Of a DNA stretch of 24,066 nt, positions 16,019 to 23,828 are shown piece after piece. The notes beneath the pieces are model-generated. The model was not told the DNA's origin, made no database searches, and saw only the letters and a list, made by a program, of their open reading frames with translations. The position numbers and the translations under genes are program-made. Source of the DNA: Acidimicrobiales bacterium (lineage in GTDB: Bacteria; Actinomycetota; Acidimicrobiia; Acidimicrobiales; Poriferisodalaceae); contig JAGQSP010000151.1 in assembly GCA_020439485.1 (NCBI GenBank), forward strand, positions 1-24,066. The letters are read 5' to 3'. How positions within the stretch are numbered: position 1 is the stretch's first letter; the number at the start of each line of letters is the position of its first letter.

Positions 16019-16698
16019 ACCGCTTCGCCGCAATCCCCTCTCGCCGGCGGTTACCCGCCACAATCCCCTTTCGCCGGCGGTTATCCGCCGGCCTGCTGAT
16101 TGCCTTGACGTGTGTGGCCTCGGTGCTGGGCGCATGCGGCATTCCCGTCGATGACGAACCGGTACCCGTGGCTCTTCCTTCGGACTTCGACCTCGAGCCC
16201 ACCACCACAACGACGACCACGATTCCCGAAGAGATCGCTGCCAACCAGCGGATCATCTACCTGATCCGCGACGGTCGCCTGGTGCCAAGACTGCGAGAGA
16301 TCCCCGAGCCAATCACCATCGACGAGGTCATCGCCGCCCTGCTGGTCGGTCCGACCGAGTCCGAGCTGGCTCAGGGTGACGAAACCCGCGTCCCGAGCGA
16401 CATGGACATTGGGGTCACGGTCTCGAACGAGGTATTGGTGCTGGATATCCGGGGCGAGTTCACAGAAGAAACACCGTTCCTGAGGTTCGAGGGCGAGGCG
16501 CGCACCCAGCTGATAGGCCAGCTAGTCCTGACCGGCCTTCGCGCAAACCCCGATCTGGCCGGGGTCAACTTCCAAGAGAACGGCCTCTGGCGAGCGGTGT
16601 CCAACGGTGCGGGCGAACTGCAGGAACTCGACGCCGACGGGGTTCCGATACCGCTGACCACCGAAGACTTTGCGACGCTCAGGGTCGGGGGAATCTGA
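16015..16698 (+). CDS. GerMN-domain lipoprotein, reduced LpqB-like
   Basis: A 227-aa exported lipoprotein. A basic n-region, a hydrophobic segment (about 25-38) and the lipobox LGAC put the lipidated Cys at 41. A Pro/Thr linker with seven consecutive threonines (66-72 region) precedes a GerMN domain at about 85-225 (ITIDEVIAALLVGPTESE, then LTGLRANPDLAGVNF). Mycobacterial LpqB carries GerMN plus a beta-propeller of roughly 600 aa in total and works with the MtrB sensor; here only the GerMN part exists. The ATGA overlap with the kinase stop argues for a functional link. The n-region is lengthened by a 30-bp in-frame duplication. Its 3' end overlaps the converging trkH gene by 20 bases. Confidence 0.88.
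   Translation: MNRFAAIPSRRRLPATIPFRRRLSAGLLIALTCVASVLGACGIPVDDEPVPVALPSDFDLEPTTTTTTTIPEEIAANQRIIYLIRDGRLVPRLREIPEPITIDEVIAALLVGPTESELAQGDETRVPSDMDIGVTVSNEVLVLDIRGEFTEETPFLRFEGEARTQLIGQLVLTGLRANPDLAGVNFQENGLWRAVSNGAGELQELDADGVPIPLTTEDFATLRVGGI
16031..16090 (+). repeat. 30-bp tandem duplication inside lipoprotein signal peptide
   Basis: Two direct copies, 16031-16060 and 16061-16090, match at 27 of 30 positions. Each encodes ten residues (A-IPSRRRLPA and T-IPFRRRLSA), giving the n-region two arginine triplets. Because 30 is a multiple of 3, the frame is kept. Each unit also contains a hairpin: GGCGG-ttac-CCGCC in copy 1, and an 8-bp perfect stem GCCGGCGG-ttat-CCGCCGGC (16073-16092) in copy 2 and its 3' flank. 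Confidence 0.9.
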
Positions 16699-18232
16699 GC
16701 CTGGTCGAGCGTCGCAGCGGCCGCAGCAGCATGGCCCCGGCGATGATCATCGGGAACACCTCGAGGCGGCCGAACAGCATCAAGAACATCAGGACCGGAC
16801 GCGCCAGGCGCGGGATCACTGCAAAGGTCGATGCCGGACCAGCCTCGCCCAAAGCCGGCCCGATGTTGCCCGCCGCCGAGATGGCTGCCGAGAAGCCTGT
16901 TACCGGGTCGGTGCCAAACGCCGTGACCAGCGCCCCACCAACCAGCGTGGCCATCAGGTACAGCAGAACGAAGCCCATGGTCCGGTTGACGACCTCTTCT
17001 CGCACGGGCACCGGCCCCAGCCGCAGCGGGGATATGGCCCGTGGATGGCGGGCCCTCCCGATCTCGCGCAGCGCATATTTCACCAGTATCTGAAGCCTCA
17101 GTGTCTTGATGCCACCAGACGTCGACCCGGTCATGCCCGCTGGGATCATCAACAACAGCAACAAGACCTGACTGGCCGGCCCCCACAATGTGAAGTCTGC
17201 GGTGCCGAAACCGGTGCTGGTTATCACGGTCGTGACGTTGAACGCTGCGTCGAGCGCCCGTCTGGCGTGGTCTACATCGAGCTCGACGTTCAAGGCCGCC
17301 ACAACGGGGATCAACACGATGGTCATGCCCAGGTAGACCCTGAACTCGCTGACCCGGTGATACACCGACCAATCGCCCTTCAACGCCTGCCAGTGCAGAG
17401 CGAAGTTGCCGCCGCAGTAAACCATCCCAACGATCAGGACGATCTCGACCAGGGCACTGTCGAAGTGACCGGCCGACGCGCTGTAGGGCGAGAAGCCGCC
17501 CGTCGATGCGGTGGTGAAGGCGTGCGAAACGGCATCGTAGAGGTCCATCCCGGTCAGCATCAGGGCAAGCGCGATAACCACCGTGACCGACCCGTACAGC
17601 ATCCAAAGCCGCTTCGCGGTCTCGCGAACCTGGGGCGTCAGGCGGTCGGGGGTGGGCCCCGGCGCCTCGGCGGCGATCAGCTCGAGACCGCCCACCTTCA
17701 GCGCAGGCAGGATTGCAACGGCCAGGACGATCAGCCCCATCCCGCCGAACCATTGCGTCATCTGACGAAAGAACCTGACTCCCTTGGGTACCTGCGACAG
17801 GTCGCCTATGAGAGTTGAACCGGTGCAGGTGAACCCAGACATCGACTCGAACAAGGCGTCGTCCGCGTAGGCCCAATCGAACGTGCCGGCGAACAAGAAC
17901 GGCAGAGCACCCACGACCGATACACCAATCCACGACAACGACACGGTGGTGAAGGCGACCGCGGGCAGCTGTTGGCGGGGCAGGGCGGTGAAGAACCACA
18001 TCGTGGCACCGACACCGGCCGAGACGAGGGCCGACCCCGCCATCGACCACACGTCGGTCCAGCGATCGGCACCGCCGTCGACCAGTCCCACGACCGCCGA
18101 AACGAACATTCCCACAGCAACGATCATCAGTGCGATGCCGGTGACGTGAAGTGGTGCGCTGGTATAGCGCGGCCGCGCTGAGCCCAGACCGGCCCCGAAG
18201 GGCTCGTCGACGCGTGTTCGCGACGAAGTCAA
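16679..18232 (-). CDS. trkH: TrkH-type K+ channel subunit, canonical filter (third in operon)
   Basis: A 517-aa membrane protein with the four pore-loop repeats of TrkH. Loop 1 is SGFTCTGST (filter G138), loop 2 STGGF (G245), loop 3 TSTGFGT (G341) and loop 4 SAAGNIGP (G455). The intramembrane loop GSTSGGIK (369-376) and the conserved MLFGRLEVFP near the C-terminus are intact. TrkH forms a dimeric K+ channel gated by the TrkA ring in the cytoplasm. It is clearly homologous to the next upstream gene over nearly the full length, which points to tandem duplication. The start is TTG, in a TTGA overlap with the preceding stop; no better start lies nearby. The 3' end overlaps the converging lipoprotein gene by 20 bases. 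Confidence 0.94.
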   Translation of the reverse strand: MTSSRTRVDEPFGAGLGSARPRYTSAPLHVTGIALMIVAVGMFVSAVVGLVDGGADRWTDVWSMAGSALVSAGVGATMWFFTALPRQQLPAVAFTTVSLSWIGVSVVGALPFLFAGTFDWAYADDALFESMSGFTCTGSTLIGDLSQVPKGVRFFRQMTQWFGGMGLIVLAVAILPALKVGGLELIAAEAPGPTPDRLTPQVRETAKRLWMLYGSVTVVIALALMLTGMDLYDAVSHAFTTASTGGFSPYSASAGHFDSALVEIVLIVGMVYCGGNFALHWQALKGDWSVYHRVSEFRVYLGMTIVLIPVVAALNVELDVDHARRALDAAFNVTTVITSTGFGTADFTLWGPASQVLLLLLMIPAGMTGSTSGGIKTLRLQILVKYALREIGRARHPRAISPLRLGPVPVREEVVNRTMGFVLLYLMATLVGGALVTAFGTDPVTGFSAAISAAGNIGPALGEAGPASTFAVIPRLARPVLMFLMLFGRLEVFPMIIAGAMLLRPLRRSTRLRFPRP

Positions 18233-19767
18233 CGGCCGGCCACCCTCGCAGTCGCCCTCCTGCTCATGCCCAGGACCGCCCCGATGGAGATGATGACCGG
18301 GAACACCTCGAGGCGGCCGAACAGCATCAGGAACATCAGCACCGGCCGGCCGAGCCGGGGCAGATCGAGGAAGGTGTGGGCAGGTCCTGCATCGCCCAGA
18401 CCAGGACCGATGCCGCCCGCGGCCGTGATGGCTGCCGAGAAACCGCTGACGGGGTCTGTTCCCGCGGCCGTCACCAGGGCGCCGCCCACGAGGGTGGCGG
18501 TCAGATACAGAAGCACGAACCCCATCGTGCGAGCCACGATGTCTTCACCAACCACCACCGGCCCCAGGCGAAGCGGCGAAATCGCCCGCGGGTGCCTGGC
18601 CCGGCTGATCTCACGGATGGCGTACTTGGCCATGACCTCGAGCCGCAACACCTTCATTCCACCCGAGGTCGATCCGGTCATCGCACACGGGATCATCAGC
18701 AGCATCAACAGCACCTGGCTGGCGGGCCCCCACAGGGTGAAATCGACGGTGCCGAAACCCGTGCTGGTCATCAGCGACGCGACGTTGAAGGTGGCGTCTC
18801 GGAACGTGTGAACGAGGCTTGCGCCCAGGTCGACGTTCAAGGCGGTTGCCAGCACCACTGCTCCGACGAACAGGCCCACGTAGATACGGAACTCGCTGAC
18901 CCTCGAGTAGACCTTCCAGTCACCGTTGAGTGCCTGCCAATGGAGCGTGAAGTTGGCACCGGCGACCAGCATGCCGACCACCAGGATGGCTTCGACCATG
19001 GCGCTGTCGAAGTACGCCACCGAGGCTTGATGATTGGAGAACCCACCGGTCGCAGCTGCGGTGAAAGCATGCGCCAGGGCGTCATAAAGCCCCATCCTGG
19101 CGAACACCATCAGCGCCAGCGCAATGGCAGCCGTCAGCCCTGCGTACAGCATCCACAGCCGCTTGGCGGTCTCTTGCACACGAGGGGTAAGGCGGTCTGG
19201 GGCAGGACCGGGGGCCTCGGCGGCGATCAGTTCGAGACCACCCACCTTCAGCGTTGGCATCACCGCCACAGCAAGCACGATCAGGCCCATGCCGCCGAAC
19301 CACTGGGTCAACTGGCGAAAGAACATGACACCGCTGGGCGCGGTGTCGATGTCGTCGAGGATCGTCGAGCCGGTGCAGGTGAAACCCGAGATCGACTCGA
19401 ACAACGCGTCGTCGATGTGCGCCCAGTCGATCAGCCCCGAGAACAAGAACGGCAGGGCGCCGGCCACCGAGACAGCGATCCACGACACCGTGACCGCCCT
19501 GAACGCCACGCTGGGCAACTGGCGTTGAGGCAGACGCGAGGTCATCCACAGCGCAACGCCGACGGCGCCGCTAAGCACTGCCGAGGCCATGCAGGCCCAC
19601 ACATCTGTGCCGCGGTCGGGGCCCGCGTCGAACCAGCCCACCAGCCCCGAAAGGGCCATGCCCGAAGCCACCAGAACCAGAGCGATGCCGGTCACGTGAG
19701 CGGTGGTGCTCGTAAGCCTCCGGCGGCCACCCAGGCGAAGCGAAGCCGTGCTCGAGGTGGCGCTCAT
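18229..19767 (-). CDS. trkH: TrkH-type K+ channel subunit, canonical filter (second in operon)
   Basis: A 512-aa TrkH paralogue. Pore loops read SGFTCTGST (G133), ATGGF (G241), TSTGFGT (G337) and TAAGGIGP (G451); the only departures from its sister are Ala before TGG in loop 2 and Gly for Asn in loop 4. GSTSGGMK (365-372) and MLFGRLEVFP are conserved. The sequence runs parallel to the third copy in nearly every block (FRQLTQWFGGMGLIVLAVA; RHPRAISPLRLGPV). It is therefore predicted to be a K+-conducting subunit. The ATG overlaps the stop of the divergent TrkH-like gene upstream (ATGA), and its own stop overlaps the start of the following copy. Confidence 0.95.
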   Translation of the reverse strand: MSATSSTASLRLGGRRRLTSTTAHVTGIALVLVASGMALSGLVGWFDAGPDRGTDVWACMASAVLSGAVGVALWMTSRLPQRQLPSVAFRAVTVSWIAVSVAGALPFLFSGLIDWAHIDDALFESISGFTCTGSTILDDIDTAPSGVMFFRQLTQWFGGMGLIVLAVAVMPTLKVGGLELIAAEAPGPAPDRLTPRVQETAKRLWMLYAGLTAAIALALMVFARMGLYDALAHAFTAAATGGFSNHQASVAYFDSAMVEAILVVGMLVAGANFTLHWQALNGDWKVYSRVSEFRIYVGLFVGAVVLATALNVDLGASLVHTFRDATFNVASLMTSTGFGTVDFTLWGPASQVLLMLLMIPCAMTGSTSGGMKVLRLEVMAKYAIREISRARHPRAISPLRLGPVVVGEDIVARTMGFVLLYLTATLVGGALVTAAGTDPVSGFSAAITAAGGIGPGLGDAGPAHTFLDLPRLGRPVLMFLMLFGRLEVFPVIISIGAVLGMSRRATARVAGR

Positions 19768-21260
19768 CGGTCGCCACCCGCTCGAACGAGGGTGAACCGG
19801 CTGCGCCGGGCCAAGCGGCGAATCGGCTTAGATGCCACCGCCAGAACCCCCAACACGGGCAGGATCGAGATGCGGCCCAACATCATCAGGGCGATCGCCA
19901 CCCAGTGACCGCCGTCGTTGATGGCCGTGAGGGTGGTCGAGGGGTCGGGACTGCCATAGGCCGGACCGGCGGTGGCCAGCAGCGAGACGGCGGCGCCGAT
20001 GGCCGAAAAGACGTCGTCGCCGAACACCGCCAATGCCAGATAGCCGATCGAGGCCACCAGGGCGTTGAGTGCGATCTCGCCGATAATGCGCCCCACCACG
20101 GCATCGCCCACGGTGGATCGGCCGACGCGCACCATCTTCACCGAGTTGTCGTGCAGCTGACGGGTTATCTCGCGGCGCATCACCCCGAACACGACGAGGA
20201 TGCGCGAAATCCGGATGCCGCCGGTGAGCGAGGCCGACATGCCGCCCACTGCCACGAGAGTTATCAGCAACACCACACCCGGGTCGTTGAAGGTGTTGGG
20301 GTTCGCTGACCACAGGCCCGTCGTCGAGATGGCCGAGGTGGCAGCCAGAGCACCCTGACGCACGCCGTAGGTGCTCCAGTCGCCGCTCCAGGCCACCAGA
20401 CCCAGCGTCGAGCCCAGCGAGATGAGCGAATAGGCCCTGAACTCCCACGCTGTCAGCAGCAGGTCCAGACGGCCGGTGCGCAGCACCTTGAAGCCGAACG
20501 GCAGGCTTATGCCGGCCACGAACATCGCAGCAACGCTCACCCACTCGATGCCGGCCGAGTCGAAGGCCCCGATCGATCCGGCCCGGGTGCTCCAGCCGCC
20601 GGTAGAGGCGACGGTGAGACCGTGCATCACCGAGTCGAGCGTGCCCATTCCGGCGAACGCGTATGCCGCCGCGACCAATCCGGTGAACAGGGCATACAAC
20701 GCTGTCAGGCGCCTGACGTTTCCCCCCGTCGTGGGCGACAGGCGAGCCGCGGCCCTGGTGGCAACCCCTCCCCCAGCCTCGAGACCGCCGATGCCCAGAC
20801 GAGGAAACACCTTCACGATGGCAGCCAGGCTCATGACACCCGAGCCCCACTGCAGCATGGCGCGAAACAGTTGCTCGCCGCGCGACAACTGCGATGGGTC
20901 GACGATGACGCTGGCCGACGTGGTGCTGACGCCCGCCGCGCCCTCGCTGAACGCATCCACCACGGTGTCGACCGCGCCCGTGGCCAGGTGCACCACCGCG
21001 CCCGCAACCATCATCGCAAGAGCGCCGGCCACCAGAGACGAGAACAACCCCTGAGTCGACATGCGCGACGGCAGTCGAAACAGCCACACCAGAGGTGCCC
21101 CGAAGGCGATCAGCAGCAGTGCCGCACCGGCCAGGCTCAGCTCGTGCCCGCCATCGGTGACGACGTCGAGCAGCGCGGCCGGCAATACGGCGAAGCCGCC
21201 GAGCGCCAGCACCACCCCCATGGTGAGAATCGGAGCCGAATCGATGCGGCCGGACCGCAT
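19764..21260 (-). CDS. Divergent TrkH-like subunit with Ser in filter loop 1 (first in operon)
   Basis: A 498-aa TrkH-superfamily protein counted from the ATG at 21260. That start is preferred because AGGTGG lies 7 nt upstream and the DNA before it has low third-position GC. An alternative ATG at 21326 would add 22 residues. Pore loop 1 is AGVSTTSAS, with Ser115 where the sisters have the filter Gly. Loop 2 STGGW keeps its Gly. Loop 3 is TTGLWS (Gly kept, FGT lost). Loop 4 is LLATAGP, with Ala429 for Gly. The intramembrane loop GSTSGGIK becomes SASLTGGIR, with Arg for the conserved Lys. MLGRISILP remains. Membrane topology and repeat spacing are intact, so it looks functional. The filter suggests altered ion selectivity, possibly Na+ entry, or a modulatory subunit. 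Confidence 0.88.
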   Translation of the reverse strand: MRSGRIDSAPILTMGVVLALGGFAVLPAALLDVVTDGGHELSLAGAALLLIAFGAPLVWLFRLPSRMSTQGLFSSLVAGALAMMVAGAVVHLATGAVDTVVDAFSEGAAGVSTTSASVIVDPSQLSRGEQLFRAMLQWGSGVMSLAAIVKVFPRLGIGGLEAGGGVATRAAARLSPTTGGNVRRLTALYALFTGLVAAAYAFAGMGTLDSVMHGLTVASTGGWSTRAGSIGAFDSAGIEWVSVAAMFVAGISLPFGFKVLRTGRLDLLLTAWEFRAYSLISLGSTLGLVAWSGDWSTYGVRQGALAATSAISTTGLWSANPNTFNDPGVVLLITLVAVGGMSASLTGGIRISRILVVFGVMRREITRQLHDNSVKMVRVGRSTVGDAVVGRIIGEIALNALVASIGYLALAVFGDDVFSAIGAAVSLLATAGPAYGSPDPSTTLTAINDGGHWVAIALMMLGRISILPVLGVLAVASKPIRRLARRSRFTLVRAGGDR

Positions 21261-21344
21261 CAACATGCCACCTCGTTTGGACAGCGAGAAAGCTGCTCCG
21301 CTCAGCCTCGTGGGTACGTGGACCATCTCGAAGACTCGGTGGTC

Positions 21345-22688
21345 CTATCCGAAGACCCGGTGGACCTCGGGGACCAACTCGGGCGAGGCGAACACCACCA
21401 CGTGATCGCGAACCCGTATGACCGACCGGCCCCTGGCGATTTCGGCCTTGCCGTCGCGCAAGATCGCTGCGACCAGGATCTCGTGGTTGAGCCCCAGGTC
21501 GGCGATGGACTTGCCTACCGCAACCGTGCCTGGCTGGACCTCGAGTTCGATCACCTCTACGTCGCCCTCGAGGAAGGTCGCTACCTGGGCGACGTCGCCG
21601 CGCACAAACCGCAGCACGTTGTTGGCCGACACGGTGCGAGGAGACAGTGCGGCATCGATGCCGATCTGGTCCAGCAACGACAGCAGCCCCAGCCTGTGAA
21701 CTACAGCGACGGTCTCACGGGCACCTTCGGCCTTGGCGAACAAGCAAGCGAGGATGTTCGCGTCGTCTTCACCGGTGAGCGCCACGACGCTGTCGTAGGT
21801 GCCCACCTCTTCTTCGACCAGCAGGTCGACCTCGGTGATGTCGCCGTGCAGCACCAACGCGTTGGCCAGCTTCTCTGACAACTCTTGGCATCGTTCGTAG
21901 TTTCGCTCGACGACGGCCACCTCGACACCGCGGCGGCACAACACCTTGGCGACCTTCTCGGCGGTGCGCCCGCCGCCGAGCAACATCACCCTTCTGATGC
22001 GCTGGCGCTTGAGTCCCAGCAACTCCATCAGGTCGCCCTGGCCGCGGCGCTTACACACCACACGCAGCAGGTCGCCCTCGAGCAGTGTGTAGTCGCCGCG
22101 AACGATGATGGTCTCGCCGCTGCGGGTCACGGTGCCGAAGATGAACTCCCAGTTGGGGTCATAGTCCTTGCCGATGTCGGACATCTTGCGGCCCAGCGCC
22201 GGAGCCTGCGGACCCAGACGGCAACCGATCAGCAGGATCTCGCCACCGGCCATCTCGCGAACGTCGGTGGCACCCAGGAAGCTGATCAGCTCGAGGATCT
22301 CGTCTGCGATCTCCTCGTCGGGGTCGATCACCATGTCGACGCCCACGGCCCGCCGCACGTCGAGGCCGGCGCGGCCGCGCAGGTCTGCGTTCTGCAGGCG
22401 GGCGACCGTTTGTGCGACGCCGGCCTGTTTGGCCTGCATGCAGGCGATCAGGTTGACCTCGTCGTCGTCGGTCAGGGCGGCCACCAGGTCGGTCTTGGCC
22501 AGCCCGGCCTCGGACAACACCACCGGGCTGCTGCCACTGCCCAGCACGGTCATCACATCGAGCTCGTCGTCGATCTCTCGCAAGCGACGCCGGGAGCGGT
22601 CGATGACTACGACGTCGTGGCCCTCACGGCTCAGACGATGAGCCACGTAGGAGCCGACCTCGCCGGCCCCGACAACGATGATTCTCAC
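21345..22688 (-). CDS. trkA: TrkA, cytoplasmic NAD-binding regulator of Trk K+ uptake
   Basis: A 447-aa protein with two RCK units in tandem, as in enterobacterial-type TrkA. The first Rossmann motif is GAGEVG (7-12) with acidic D30 ending the second strand (VVVID); the second is GGGRTA (238-243) with E261. TrkA_C regions lie at about 140-225 and 365-447. TrkA forms a ring that binds NAD(H)/ATP and gates TrkH. It is the only TrkA encoded in this window and leads the operon, with the three TrkH-type genes following, so all may share it. The GTG start is 7 nt after a -10-like TAGTTT, indicating leaderless transcription. Confidence 0.95.
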   Translation of the reverse strand: MRIIVVGAGEVGSYVAHRLSREGHDVVVIDRSRRRLREIDDELDVMTVLGSGSSPVVLSEAGLAKTDLVAALTDDDEVNLIACMQAKQAGVAQTVARLQNADLRGRAGLDVRRAVGVDMVIDPDEEIADEILELISFLGATDVREMAGGEILLIGCRLGPQAPALGRKMSDIGKDYDPNWEFIFGTVTRSGETIIVRGDYTLLEGDLLRVVCKRRGQGDLMELLGLKRQRIRRVMLLGGGRTAEKVAKVLCRRGVEVAVVERNYERCQELSEKLANALVLHGDITEVDLLVEEEVGTYDSVVALTGEDDANILACLFAKAEGARETVAVVHRLGLLSLLDQIGIDAALSPRTVSANNVLRFVRGDVAQVATFLEGDVEVIELEVQPGTVAVGKSIADLGLNHEILVAAILRDGKAEIARGRSVIRVRDHVVVFASPELVPEVHRVFG

Positions 22689-22695
22689 TCACACC

Positions 22696-22701
22696 AAACT
22701 A
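22696..22701 (-). promoter_or_regulatory. -10 box of leaderless trkA operon promoter
   Basis: On the minus strand TAGTTT fits TANNNT and ends 7 nt before the trkA GTG. It sits in the 32-base gap after pfkA, an AT-rich spot in GC-rich sequence. It implies the Trk operon can be transcribed separately from the upstream phosphofructokinase gene. No -35 element was recognised. Confidence 0.5.
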
Positions 22702-22720
22702 GCTGAGCGGCGGCCATCAC

Positions 22721-23749
22721 CTAGGCAAAGAATTTCGAGGCGACATCGTAGAGGCGTTGCGACACCGGCTTCTCGTGATCGACGACGTCGTCGAGTGGTA
22801 CCCGGATGATCGAATCGGCCGACAACGAGACCATCTTGCCGAAGTCTCGATCGTGGATGGCCTCTACCGCAGCAACGCCATATCGGGTGCACAGAACCCT
22901 GTCGTAGGCGGTGGGGGTTCCGCCGCGCTGCACATGTCCCAGGACGGTGACCCGTGACTCGAAACCGGTCCGTTGCTCGATCGCGCGCCCCACCATGTCG
23001 CCGATGCCTCCCAGCTTGGGGTTGCCCCACATGTCGACCTCGGGTTCGGCGACGTCGAACGTGCCCTCCCTGGGCATTGCGCCTTCGGCCACCACCACGA
23101 TCGAGCTGAACTTGCCATGCGAGTGCCGGCGCCTGAGGCGCTCGCACACCTCGTCGATGTCGAAGGGCTGCTCGGGCACCAAGATCACCTCGGCGCCGCC
23201 GGCGATACCGGCGTGGGTGGCCACGTGGCCTACGTGGCGGCCCATGACCTCGACGACCATCACCCTGTTGTGAGACTCGGCCGTGGTGCGCAGGCGGTCG
23301 ATGAGGTCTGTGGCGATCTGAACCGCGGTGTTGAAACCGAACGTGTACTCGGTGCCCGCGATGTCGTTGTCGATCGTCTTCGGCACGCCGATGACGTTGC
23401 CTCCCAGGTGCTGCAGCTCGTGAGCTGCGCGCAGGGTGCCGTCGCCTCCGATGACTACCAGGGCGTGCAGGCCCATCTCGTCGAGGCTCTCCTTGGCCTT
23501 GGCCAGGCCGCCGTCGAACAGCCCGGGGTTCGAGCGCGAAGTCCCCAGGATCGTCCCACCCATGCCGATCAGGCCCGAGGTGTCGTGATTGGTGAGGTCG
23601 ATGAACGTCCGGTCGATGACGCCCTGCCAGCCCTCGAGAAACCCGACGATCTCGTCGCCGTATGTGACCTTGGCCGTTTTGGTGACCGCACGTATCACGG
23701 CGTTCAGGCCTGGACAGTCGCCTCCGCCTGTCATCACACCGATTCTCAA
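22721..23749 (-). CDS. pfkA: 6-phosphofructokinase, mixed ATP/PPi signature
   Basis: A 342-aa phosphofructokinase, the normal family length, when started at TTG (23749), where GGAG lies 5 nt upstream and [20 protein letters not shown] begins the fold. A longer frame adds 83 unrelated residues antisense to glpK and was discarded. The catalytic motif PKTIDND (123-129; D127, D129) and MGRHVG (169-174) are present. By standard E. coli numbering, position 104 is Gly (GGDGT, the ATP type) while position 124 is Lys (the PPi type). This combination is found in actinobacterial group III enzymes, some of which use ATP and some PPi. It catalyses fructose-6-phosphate to fructose-1,6-bisphosphate. It is divergent from glpK and 32 nt ahead of trkA. 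Confidence 0.94.
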   Translation of the reverse strand: MRIGVMTGGGDCPGLNAVIRAVTKTAKVTYGDEIVGFLEGWQGVIDRTFIDLTNHDTSGLIGMGGTILGTSRSNPGLFDGGLAKAKESLDEMGLHALVVIGGDGTLRAAHELQHLGGNVIGVPKTIDNDIAGTEYTFGFNTAVQIATDLIDRLRTTAESHNRVMVVEVMGRHVGHVATHAGIAGGAEVILVPEQPFDIDEVCERLRRRHSHGKFSSIVVVAEGAMPREGTFDVAEPEVDMWGNPKLGGIGDMVGRAIEQRTGFESRVTVLGHVQRGGTPTAYDRVLCTRYGVAAVEAIHDRDFGKMVSLSADSIIRVPLDDVVDHEKPVSQRLYDVASKFFA

Positions 23750-23784
23750 CGTTGCTCCCGGGTGGTTTGGTTGTCGTCGGACGG

Positions 23785-23822
23785 ACCTTACCGACGCTAC
23801 TGTCGACGGCGAGCGCCGGAGG
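23785..23822. promoter_or_regulatory. Divergent pfkA/glpK promoter region and glpK ribosome site
   Basis: The 79-base gap contains TAAGGT on the minus strand (23785-23790), a candidate -10 for pfkA about 35 nt before its TTG. It also contains TACTGT on the plus strand (23798-23803), a candidate -10 for glpK. GGAGGT (23817-23822) is a near-perfect Shine-Dalgarno sequence ending 6 nt before the GTG. No good -35 hexamers were seen, so the -10 assignments are tentative; the ribosome site is firm. Confidence 0.4.
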
Positions 23823-23828
23823 TCAATT

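Noticed and set aside
16200..16225. Simple-sequence tract of Thr codons as a phase-variable repeat
   Set aside because: The codons are mixed ACC/ACA/ACG, so it is a protein linker rather than a slippage-prone nucleotide repeat.
16670..19400. Long near-identical DNA blocks (for example around 16750-16790 and 18298-18340) as a mobile repeat
   Set aside because: They are explained by homologous coding positions in the two tandem trkH paralogues; no terminal repeats or transposase.
18229..19767. Possible pseudogene status of one of the duplicated trkH copies
   Set aside because: Both copies keep full length, all four pore loops and the gating loop, with no frameshift or internal stop.
18151..19908. 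585-aa plus-strand open frame across two trkH genes
   Set aside because: A mirror of the TrkH coding sequence; the repeated text inside it only reflects that the two trkH genes are paralogues.
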